Source: Megalopta genalis
Lineage: Eukaryota > Arthropoda > Insecta > Hymenoptera > Halictidae
DNA: 64,000 nucleotides
Direction: 5' to 3'
NCBI RefSeq assembly: GCF_051020955.1
Contig: NC_135013.1
Coordinates: 8,255,501 to 8,319,500 of the forward strand
Below are positions 55,495-64,000 of this stretch, piece after piece. The notes beneath the pieces are model-generated. The model was not told the origin of the DNA. It searched no databases and saw only the letters and a program-made list of their open reading frames with translations. A program made the position numbers and the translations under genes. Position 1 is the first letter of the stretch; each line of letters starts with the position of its first letter.

Positions 55495-56145
55495 AATACA
55501 GTTAATTCATTGCGATTAATTAATTGTAATTAATTTATCACAATTAATTTATTATATTGTAATTACTTGTAATTAATTTACTATATTGTAATTTATTGGA
55601 ATTAATCTATTATATCGTAATTAATTGCAATTAATTTATTATATGGTAATTAATTGCTATTAATTTACTATATTGTAATTATTTGCAATTAATTTACTAT
55701 ATTGTAATTAATTGCAATTAATTTACTATATTATATTTAATTGCAATTAATTTACTATATTGTAATTAATTGCGATTAATTTACTGTATTGTAATTAATT
55801 GCGATTAATTTACTATATTGTAATTAATTGCGATTAATTTACTATATTGTAATTAATTGCGATTAATTTATTACATTGGAATTAATTTCAATTAATTTAT
55901 TATATTGTAATTAGATTACAATTGCTTATACATCATAACCTAATTATCTAACTCAATTAACTAGTTTAATATACGTATGCACGTTATTATTTTTTGACAA
56001 ATGTCAAGGTTATGTCAAGGTTATAATTTATTATATTGTAATTAGATTACAATTGCTTATACATCATAACCTAATTATCTAAATCAATTAACAAATTGAA
56101 TATATGTATGTACATTGTTATTTTTTGACAAATGTTAAACAGAAC
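55495..56145. repeat. TTAATTGCAATTAATTTACT-type tandem array plus 133-bp duplication
   Basis: A unit of about 28 bases containing the palindrome TTAATTGCAATTAA is repeated about 14 times (55500-55915). It is followed by two copies of a block of about 133 bp (TAATTAGATTACAATTGCTT ... TTTTTTGACAAATGT). Confidence 0.88.
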
Positions 56146-57239
56146 TTTTGTCACCTTAAATATGCAGTATCCGAGCAATAGCATGAATAATTTCAGCCTT
56201 CGATTAAAAAATGTCTTTTTACTTAAGAAATCGATTCGAAAGAAAACGATTGAAAATATCGCGCGGTCTCGATTTCAAATGTCTGAATATTGAATTGGAA
56301 CAGCGAATTTGCCACTAGTCGAAGCTTACTCGATTCGATTAGCCATGCAGAGAATTGGAGGATGTATTTGGCAGAGGATTATAGATCGCCGATGCTAACG
56401 ACAATCCGTGAACGAGTTCGCGTTTCGACCGAAATCTGCGACGACAATAAATGCACGGTGGTTGTTGATCCATTAATTTGCGGAACGGCCGATCGCTAAG
56501 CGTCGAAGACGAAGTTGAGATTCGCTAGCTTGGTTCTCGGTCAGCTACCAACTGGTCGTGCCTGCCAGTCGGCTGTCAAGGGAATAAATGGAGCGAGAGA
56601 AAAACTTGTAGCGCGCCCTGAAAACCACGAGGAGCGTTGAAAAGTCGCCATCGGGTCCCGAGGAAAGCCTGAAAGCGTTTTAATCCTTTGATTCCGGTCG
56701 ACTTTGATCGATGCTCGTGGCTCCGCGGACCTGGCCGGCCTTGATCGAGTCTTTCACACTCTCGATACACGTTTTTCAAGCTCGGATAATTCATTGTGCC
56801 CGAACGTCGAAACGCTGAAATTCCTCCGAACAACGGCCGATGCCAGAAAAAACGTTCGAGCCACAGAAATCGGTATTTTTACGACATTCGTCGTTCGGCT
56901 GTGTAGAAGTTGAAATTCTTACAACGTGGTTTGCGAGGATCTGCGTTTATGTTTCGAATCTGCGACGAGAACAATAAGACCGAAGTGTCGCGAAATGTCG
57001 TTTCTTTCGTTTGTTGTTAACGGTTCCACGTTTCGCCAGTTTTATTTAACCAGTTGGCCGTTGCGATATCTTTGAAAAGTGTGGAAATTACTGTAATTAT
57101 ATTGTACATGTTCGATTCGCTTCATGTTTCGTTCAAATAAAACATTTTTACGAGATATATAATTTAATGAAGTATGTGGAAAAAATCTGTTTAAAGAATA
57201 TCTCTATTTGCGAGTATAAATAAATAAATCCGTCGATCA
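56146..57239. other. Host-like noncoding DNA
   Basis: ORFs at 56290-56499 and 56704-56913 lack motifs. TTAACCAGTTGGCCG near 57046 is a worn P4-like terminus. Confidence 0.35.
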
Positions 57240-57485
57240 TTAACCCTTTGCACACGAAGCTATTTCGACTGTAAATATAAGATCATTCTTCTAACTTATA
57301 GTATTTCTATTTTATACGACAAAATGCATTTTATGCATACGAAATTGATTCTTGGGACTCGCGCAACAGTTACACTCTTAACAATTTATTATGTCTAAAC
57401 TTTGTTAATATCAAAATTATCTGAAAAGGTGATATAACAAATTTTAGTGGTGCCTCAGAGTCACCACTCGAGTGCAAAGGGTTAA
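57240..57485. mobile_element. P5-family TTAA MITE, complete
   Basis: 246 bp, TTAACCCTTTGCACACGAAG at the left, CGAGTGCAAAGGGTTAA at the right, with GTGGTG-(9)-CACCAC subterminally at the right (about 57450-57470). Shares its right TTAA with the foldback that follows. Confidence 0.9.
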
Positions 57486-58052
57486 AAGTGACTTTGAACT
57501 GTGTCGATTTTTCACAAACGACTGAACTGAATTCATGCTTCTCGCCATTTTTATTATAATATACGAATTAAGATTATGCTATAATTAAGAAATCTATTCT
57601 TTCTACAAATAAGAAAAGACCTCGTAATTTCAGCAATTTCAAAACACAAAAAATGATACAGTAAGTATTAATAGTTTAAACTGTACCATATTTCGTGTGT
57701 TTTGAAATTCTAGAAAATCTATTCTTTCCACAAAAAAAGACTTTATAATTTTAGCAATTTCGAAACACAAAATGGTACTATTTACACTTATATTATATAC
57801 TAAGTACTATACTATTATATTATTACTAAGTACTATACTACTATACTATTTATACTAAGTTTGTACTATTTATACTTACTGTACCATTTTTTGTGTTTTG
57901 AAATCGCTAATATTATGAAGCCTCTTTTTGTATAAAGAATAGATTTCTTAAATCTAGCATAATCTTAATTCGTATATTATAATAAAAATTGCGAGAAGTA
58001 CGAATTCAGTTCAGTCGTTTGTTAAAAATCACCACAGGTCAGTCACTTTTAA
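57482..58052. mobile_element. TTAA-flanked long foldback element
   Basis: TTAA-AAGTGACTTTGAACTG at the left and its diverged inverse ending GTCACTT-TTAA at the right (TTAA 57482-57485, 58049-58052). Arms of about 170 bp include AACGACTGAACTGAATTC and AATACGAATTAAGATTATGC. The middle has repeated AGCAATTTCRAAACACAAAA and TACTATACTA runs. Confidence 0.8.
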
Positions 58053-58260
58053 TGATCGACAGATTTAGCACAAATATTAGGTTAGGGAATAAGTTCGTAG
58101 CGTTGTTATATTTTCTTTTATTTTACACCGATTTTTTGCTGTTCGACAAAGTGTATAATATTCGTTCGATAGAGCTCTTTCTGCTCTACAAAACTGTGCT
58201 AATCGTCTTTTTGAGTACTTTAATTTTTTATTACTTTTAAGGCTTAGAAACGGAATATCC

Positions 58261-58834
58261 AGGAGATAAAAAGCAACATTTTCGACACCTTCTCTTCTTC
58301 GCTTTTCATCGAGGCCAGAAAGCTGCCGAAGCAGCCCGGGTCATTTGCAATGTATACGGAGAAGGTGTCATAAGCGAGTCTACGGCACGAAAGTGGTTTG
58401 CGAAGTGCAAAAATGGCGATTTTGACGTCGACGACACGCCCCGCGGCGGAAGACCTTCCGAATTCAACGAAGAGCGTCTCGAAGCACTTTTGAAGGAGGA
58501 CGGTCACCGAACAAGTCGTGAATTGGCCAAATCTACGACACGAAGTTTAACCTTTTGCACTCGAAGCCATTTTAACTGTAAATCTAAATTAACTTGTCCG
58601 ACTCACAGTATTTCCATTTTACGCGAGAAAGTGCATTTTATGCATACGAAATCGAGTCTTCTGGCGACTCGTACAACAGTTACGCTTCCAACAATCTTTT
58701 AAAACAAAAGTCTCTCTCACCAAACAAGTCGTGAATTGGCCGAAAAAATGAACTGCGATCATAAAACGATTCTCGATCATCTTCGTTCAATGGGATTCGC
58801 CGAAAAACTGGTAGCCTGGGTTGCCTCGCGAGCT
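58261..58834 (+). pseudogene. mariner transposase, N-terminal DNA-binding part, interrupted
   Basis: Reads FRHLLFFAFHRGQKAAEAAR, then GVISESTARKWFAKCKNGDF, DTPRGGRPSEF and TSRELA, the paired helix-turn-helix region of mariner transposases. The start codon is lost. The frame is broken at about 58545 by a P5 fragment and resumes at 58718 (TSRELAEKMNCDHKTILDHL...) up to a stop near 58836. No catalytic domain. Confidence 0.9.
58547..58702 (+). mobile_element. P5-family fragment inside the mariner
   Basis: TTAACCTTTTGCACTCGAAGC and P5 internal sequence (CATTTTATGCATACGAAATC, GTACAACAGTTACGCTTCCA). The right end is missing. Mariner sequence of about 25 bases (CAAGTCGTGAATTGGCC) is duplicated on the two sides (58505-58530, 58718-58744). 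Confidence 0.78.
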
Positions 58835-58900
58835 TAACGAAAACAACAAAGAAAATCGCCTTCGAATAAAAACGCTACGAACTTATTCCCCAACCCAATG

Positions 58901-59645
58901 GCACAATAAGTCTCGCTTCTGCGTAAACACTTTCACACGAAACGATAGAAAGTATCGCAGCATCCACGTAAGCGTGCTCTTGTTCGCAGAAATGCCAATG
59001 GTTTCCGGCTCGCGGAAGTCGATTCGAAACAATGCGACCGCGAACACATGACGAAAAAGTGTACCTATGTACACGTATTTCGGTGGCACGAAAGTGTTCA
59101 GGAAGTGGCTGGTGCGCCGACACCGAAAAGCCGGCAGTTTTCTCGTGAAAGTCACGCGGAAGGGACTCGCCACTCGGCCACCGAGAATGGTAATCGGAGC
59201 CCGTGTCAGCAAGACGCAATTAACGCTGTCCCCGGTCTCCGGCGGCTACCTCACCTGACCCCGAATACTATACGTGACCCGAAATAGTCTCGCGTGAGCG
59301 AACGACGCGCCCCGTTAACGCCATCGGGAACGGTAAACCGGCGCGGCGCGGCGTTGTAACGCGGCGGAATCGCCGCGTGTCCCATTGTTTCCGGTGAAGA
59401 CGTCTCGGGCGCTTCATACGCGGACGTGACCGTGATTAACATCATTTGCACCGAGACCCTCCCCGGTCGGCGAACTCGTTAGAGGATCGTTAAGGTAGTT
59501 ACAGCGTAGGAACGCCGGGGATGGACAGGTGGTACGCAGGTACTTCGCCGTTGACCTTCAGACGCAGTACACTTGGGTCCGTTTGGACCCACGTTTTTAC
59601 AAATGTTTCCTGTGAAATAGTTTTCCAGTTGTCAGTCCCCGATTA
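58901..59645. other. GC-mixed host-like region
   Basis: CpG-rich at 59080-59480; ORFs on both strands lack motifs. GGGTCC-GTTT-GGACCC at 59575-59590 resembles the palindromes at 2783-2804 and may mark another TTAA-element remnant. Confidence 0.35.
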
Positions 59646-59927
59646 TTAACCAGTCATCAGCTAGTCACTTGACGAGTATACTCGTCGTGGAGAAGTGGCA
59701 GTACAGTAATGTCTCTCTAATTGACGCTCAGAAAATGGACAATTTGGGAAGAAGAGATACGATTATTCGAGGCTTGAGGTTTGTTTTTATAGATACGAAT
59801 TATTAACGACTATAAAAACGAGATGCAAGACACGAATAATCGTATCCCCTCTTCCGAAATTGTCCATTTTTGTGGACAATCTGGGCGTCAATTAGGGAGA
59901 CATGACTGTATTTTGTCTCGCGACGGG
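59646..59927 (+). mobile_element. P4 left-end fragment split by an M MITE
   Basis: TTAACCAG...CGAGTATACTCGTCG...GTGGCAG to 59703, then an M MITE (59704-59908), then TATTTTGTCTCGCGACGG, the continuation of P4 (compare GGCAATATTTTGTGACACGACG at 20361). TA is duplicated at the junctions, which demonstrates the M target site. Confidence 0.85.
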
Positions 59928-61271
59928 TATACAGGATATGATCCAAAATTATAATACTTCCTAGGGAAATTAGGGATTACTGTGATCATTCGGAGCAACT
60001 TTTTCCTTTACAAAAATTTTCTCCGTGGCATCGTTAACGAGTTATTAACGAAAAACAGTGATCATTGAAGGTCAATTGACGCTCAGATTTTCCATAAAAG
60101 TGGACAATTTGGGAAGAGGAGATACGATTATTCGAGGCTTGAGGTTCGTTTTCATAGTTACGAATTGTCAATAACTATAAAAACAAGCCGCAAAGCTCGA
60201 ATAATCGTATCTCCTCTTCCGAAATTGTCCATCTTTGTGCACAATCTGAGCGTCAATTAGGGAGACATTACTGTAACTGCAACTGGAAGCAATAAAAAGA
60301 TTGAAAGCCCATATTACTGCGATATGTATTATTTGCAACGAATTTACATTGTTAAAGAAAGGATGATATCTCCAAGTGACTTCCGTCTTTTGCAAAAGCA
60401 GCAGACAATTTTTATTTCGCACAAAGATCCGCAGTCTACCGATGACGAAGCGATGCGCGCGAATATTCGTAAGCGAAAATGTCCGAGCAGCGTGGAAAAC
60501 GCTGCGTTGCGGGCCTGGTACAGTAATGTCTCTCCAATTGACGCTCAGTTTGTCCACGAAAATGGACAATTTGGGAACTGGAGATACGATTATTCGAGCC
60601 TCGCGGTGCGTTTTTATAGTTTCGGATTGTCAACAACTATAAGAAAACGAGACGCGAGGTTCGAATAATCGTATCTCCTCTTCTCAAATTGTCCATTTTT
60701 GTGTGCAATTTGAGTGTCAATTAGGAAGAATTTACTGTACTTGGAATAATTCTAAACTATAAAAACGAACCGCAAGGCTCGAACAATCGCGTCTCCTCTT
60801 CCCAAATTGTCCATTTTTGTTTCCAAGCCGGGCGTCAGTTAGGAAGAATTTGCTGTATAGTAATGTCTCCTTAATTGACGTCGAAATTATGCAGAAAAAT
60901 GGACAATTTGGGAAGCGGAGATACTATTATTCGAGCCTTGCAGCTCATTTTTATAATCGTTGACATAATTCGTTGACTATAAAAATGAACCGCAGAGATC
61001 GAATAATCGTATCTCCTCTTCCTAATTTGTCCATTTTTGTGGACAATCTGAGAGTCAATTAGAGACGCTTACTGACGCTCAAATTGTGCACAAAAATGGA
61101 CAATTTGGAAAGTGGAGATACGATTAATCGAGCCTTGCGGTTCGTTTTCATAGTTACGAATCGTCAACAACTATAAAAACGAGCCGCAAGGCTCGAATAA
61201 TCGTATCTCCTCTTCCCAAATCGTCCATTTCTGTACAAAATCTAAGCGTCAATTAGGGAGACATTACTGTA
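59702..61271 (+). mobile_element. Composite of M-family MITEs with unit U
   Basis: M copies at 59704-59908, 60072-60273 (left end lost), 60521-60737, 60858-61073 and 61075-61269; unit U at 60276-60520; half copy 60740-60857. The core M-U-M-half-M order equals 28177-29194. Confidence 0.85.
59926..60071. mobile_element. N-family half element, copy 1
   Basis: CAGGATATGATCCAAAATTA... to AACGAAAAACAGTGATCATTG, the left arm only of an N MITE of the 52491 type. Its left TA is the centre of the P4 palindrome. Confidence 0.8.
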
Positions 61272-61437
61272 TTTTGTCTCGCAACGAGTATACAGGGTGC
61301 CCCAAAATTATAATACTTCCGAGGGAAATTAGAGATTACTGAGATCATTCGGAGCAACTTTTCCCTTCACAAAAATTTTCTCCGTGGCATTGTTAACGAG
61401 TTATTAACGAAAAACAGTGACCAATGAGGGTCAATGT
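61272..61437. mobile_element. N-family half element and P4 remnant, copy 2
   Basis: TTTTGTCTCGCAACGAGTATACAGGGTGCCCC... repeats the arrangement at 59911-60071 including the P4 remnant at the junction, so it is a duplication of about 1.36-kb period. Confidence 0.8.
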
Positions 61438-61537
61438 TCCAATCTAGAGAAGCATTTTCATACTGTCTCCGATCGGTGGCACATTAAACTATATTTTAAT
61501 TTGCTGTGTTCGTTATAAAAAGGCAATGTCTTAATGT

Positions 61538-61889
61538 TTAACCCCTTAACTCACAGTTTTTTTGGAAATAAATCGGCCAAAAAAAATCAATTTTTCGAAG
61601 AATTTTTGAAGAATTTGGATATACTGCGCTTGTTCCATCGAAAAAGGCTATATTTTATTCCTGAATAAATAATTGTTATAACTTACAATCCCATGTGAAC
61701 GATAAATATCAATAAAACCATTTCTTTTTCATTGCTTTCACATTATTATTTTCAAGTCTCGATTATATATTCGAGTGTGAAAAATTGTAGCAGCATAAAA
61801 TATAACGCCGCTCGAATTATCTCGAGTGTTCACGGTTTGGCCTGTTTAGCGCGCTCGAATTAACTCGAGCGTACAAGTTAAGGGGTTAA
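61538..61889 (-). mobile_element. P3: short derivative of piggyBac-like P2
   Basis: TTAA 61538-61541 and 61886-61889, termini CCCCTTAACT in inverted pair. On the minus strand the first 230 bases match P2 from 15468 (palindrome variant GCTCGAGTTAATTCGAGC, TTTTTCACACTCGAAT, TGATATTTATCGTTCACATG). All transposase sequence is gone. 352 bp. Confidence 0.88.
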
Positions 61890-61895
61890 TTAATA

Positions 61896-62148
61896 CACGT
61901 AGAATTATTAATAAATAGAATTATTAATTAATACAAAAATTATAATAGAATTATTAACTAATACAAAAATTATAATAGAATTATTAATTAATACAAAAAT
62001 TATAATAGAATTATTAATTAATACAAAAATTATAATAGAATTATTAACTAATACAAAAATTATAATAGAATTATTAATTAATACAAAAATTATAATAGAA
62101 TTATTAACTAATACAAAAATTATAATAGAATTATTAATTAATACACGC
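61896..62148. repeat. 30-bp tandem repeat, eight units with no indels
   Basis: Unit ATTATTAATTAATACAAAAATTATAATAGA, in exact 30-base register, alternating TTAATTAA and TTAACTAA forms. The NNSIIIFVLI minus ORF is a by-product. Confidence 0.95.
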
Positions 62149-62959
62149 ATCGATTGCTATCGCATTAATACGCGTAGATCATCAGAGCACCGGAGATGCG
62201 GGTTTTGTATAACAGTTCCAACGAGGTTTATTCGAAGGTCAACACATAATGCCCAGTTGAATTTTCATTCTTCGGTATATGCATTCACGGTCCGCAAACG
62301 CCGGGGGATCTGATTTACCGCATTGGACGTAACCTCGATGGTCTTACGGGACGGAAAAGTGCATGAAATCATAGTTACCCTCTTCGGTTACCGGTCTCCG
62401 TCGTGTCATAAAATAGTCAAGGATCCGCGGGATCACATATGTAATCCAGTGAATAGCCGAAGCGTTATAATAGCCGCGGAGGCAAAGCGGACTGAAACGT
62501 CTAATCCGCGAGAACCAGTTCCGCTTATCGCACGGTGTACAGTTACTGTGATATCGCAGCTACCCGGCAGAAGTTATCGCACTCTCGATTCCTCTATCAA
62601 TTCCCGACCAAATCGTGGCGATTAAATCCGAGGGATATTTTGCATAACAGCTTGCAGTGTACAATAACTTACGTGCCCCGACACGAATGTTCCACAGTCT
62701 GTAATCACCGCGAACTGATTTTAGAGACATTCTGTGGAAATATCGTCGTTTCTGCAGGACAAGCCCTGTATTATCCAATGAGAACCGTGATTGTGATCTC
62801 GACGATGATCGCGACCGACAAGTTTTGTGTTCAACGGAGTCCGAGAGACAGATATAACGAAGGTAATGGATCGGTTACTGTGCCTTTGATTTGTGGGCGC
62901 GGGCTTAGTTAACTTTATGTTCATCGGCCGGGACATGGTGAACTTTTTTATACTTTTAT
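62149..62959. other. Host-like mixed-GC region
   Basis: ORFs at 62323-62625 and 62535-62912 (plus) have no motif. Composition suggests intronic regulatory or unannotated exonic DNA; nothing firm. Confidence 0.3.
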
Positions 62960-63475
62960 TCTGTTCATTTTTTAATGAAATTAATGCTTATCTTTATTTT
63001 TAAATGTAACTTTACGGTTATCGAATAAGACGCCGTACATTTTTGTATTCTTCTAGTTCGTTTATTTGTTGATAAACTTAACATTAATTTATATTTTTAA
63101 AGTTGACTTTACATTTATCGAACAAGACGTTATTAAATTTTGTATTCTTTTCTTTCGTTTATTTGTTAATAAGCGAAAGCAATGATACATTAATTTGTAT
63201 TTTTAAAGTTGACTTTACATTTATCGAATAAGACGTTGTTAAATTTTTTATTCTTTTATTTCGTTTATTTGTTGATAAACTTTAGATTAATTTGTATTTT
63301 TAAAATTGACTTTACATTTATCGAGTAAGACGTTATTAAATTTTTTATTCTTTTATTTCGTTTATTTGTTAATAAACTTTAGATTAATTTGTATTTTTAA
63401 AATTGACTTTACATTTATCCAATAAGACGTTATTAAATTTTCTATTTTTTCATTTCGTTTTGATAAAATTAAAAT
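62960..63475. repeat. Tandem repeat, about 97-106 bp, five units
   Basis: Each unit contains TTGACTTTACATTTATCGAA, TAAGACGTTATTAAATTTT, TTCGTTTATTTGTTGATAAA. Units start near 62960, 63061, 63158, 63264 and 63361; the last is truncated. Confidence 0.9.
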
Positions 63476-64000
63476 TAATATAAAGTTAATTCTGCCCGAA
63501 AATTGAGATCAATTTCATGAAAAAACCGAATAAAATAAAGCAATACAAAGATGTAACACGTCTTCTTCGACAAATATAAAGTTAATTTTGTCCGTGAACG
63601 AATCAAAGGCGAGACACAATAACCGGCTCCGCTAGTTCGGAAATCATTTCGTCCGTGGCCAGTTGTCGCGGTATCGGAAATGCGTGTTTCTCTCATCAGC
63701 GAATTTCGCACTTAACTCACGTATCGGCGAGGGTTAGGTTGCATGTTGGGCCCGACGCCCGATGAGATACGATTCATACCTAATGAAAGCGAAAAACGAG
63801 AACCTTTCGGGCCCCAAATCGCTGAGCTTGATCGTGCCACCTTTATCTGCTGTTCCCGGGTTTAATTTCTCCGGCTATCTCCGCGGTTCTCGGAACTCGC
63901 AAATTACCGCAGGAACCGGCCATGTGTATTAAAACCGGCCATCCGACCACGAGAAATTTTTCGGCGGACCATGTTTCTCGGTGCGTTTCAAAATGAACAG
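63476..64000. other. Host-like region at the right edge
   Basis: GC rises after 63590. GTCCGTGGCC, CGGTTCTCGG and AAACCGGCCAT repeats near 63916-63945. No exon recognised. Confidence 0.35.

Larger units (their letters stand above)
58075..58900 (+). mobile_element. Second mariner family, internally deleted
   Basis: 58077-58898 with termini TTAGGTTAGGGAATAAGTTC and inverse GAACTTATTCCCCAACCCAA. The left flank is TA, the right TG. It contains the N-terminal part of the transposase only, joined directly to the 3' terminus, and carries a P5 fragment. Distinct from the family at 39440-40274 in termini and retained domain. Confidence 0.92.

Overview
This window looks like animal nuclear DNA from an insect, most likely an aculeate hymenopteran (ant or bee). 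The order is an inference. It rests on insect-type tafazzin exons, an AT-rich background broken by CpG-rich islands, and a dense load of mariner, Tc1, hAT and TTAA-target (piggyBac-like) elements. There is no compact gene order. Only three coding exons can be recognised: tafazzin exon 1 (198-312, minus), tafazzin exon 2 (6748-6876, plus) and a Testin/Limpet-type LIM-PET exon (38012-38137, plus). The rest is intron or intergenic DNA, CpG-rich islands with possible untranslated first exons, satellites, and transposon remnants nested up to three deep.

Layout. 0-0.6 kb: tafazzin exon 1 and its GC-rich promoter. 0.6-5 kb: AT repeats, palindromes and a foldback-MITE composite. 5-7.6 kb: a nested TTAA element that carries tafazzin exon 2 inside it, on the strand opposite to exon 1. 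7.6-12.2 kb: a (TATACT)n tract, a hAT MITE with a perfect 8-bp duplication, and a TTAA composite (called P4 here). 12.2-14.5 kb: CpG island. 14.5-16.3 kb: one piggyBac-like remnant inserted into the terminus of another. 16.9-17.6 kb: a 30-bp minisatellite. 18-25 kb: MITEs, a second and third P4 copy, and piggyBac-like MITEs. 25-35 kb: GC-rich islands, CT tracts, a second piggyBac remnant, foldback MITEs, Tc1 relics and another TTAA element. 35-41 kb: a tandem duplication, the LIM-PET exon and a deleted mariner. 42-55 kb: MITE clusters, a 115-bp satellite, a 23-bp minisatellite and an inverted partner of the 38-kb foldback. 55-64 kb: more foldbacks, a second deleted mariner, a MITE composite and tandem repeats.

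The most interesting pattern is shared by unrelated element families. Each carries an extra solo terminus next to a complete MITE, with foreign DNA trapped between them: left end - right end - filler - right end, or the mirror image. In one case the filler is an intact tafazzin exon with both splice sites. The interrupted paralogue at 22218-22531 shows the pre-insertion TTAA site, which supports the whole 907-bp block having moved as one insertion. A second pattern is that many TTAA elements carry a private palindrome just inside their terminus, with a different sequence in each family.

Local element names: P1-P10 are TTAA-target elements, M the CAGTAATGTCTC foldback MITE, N the CAGGGTGTCC foldback MITE, and G4 the GAGCCG MITE with 4-bp target duplications. 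No transposase in the window is complete, so all of these elements are non-autonomous here.
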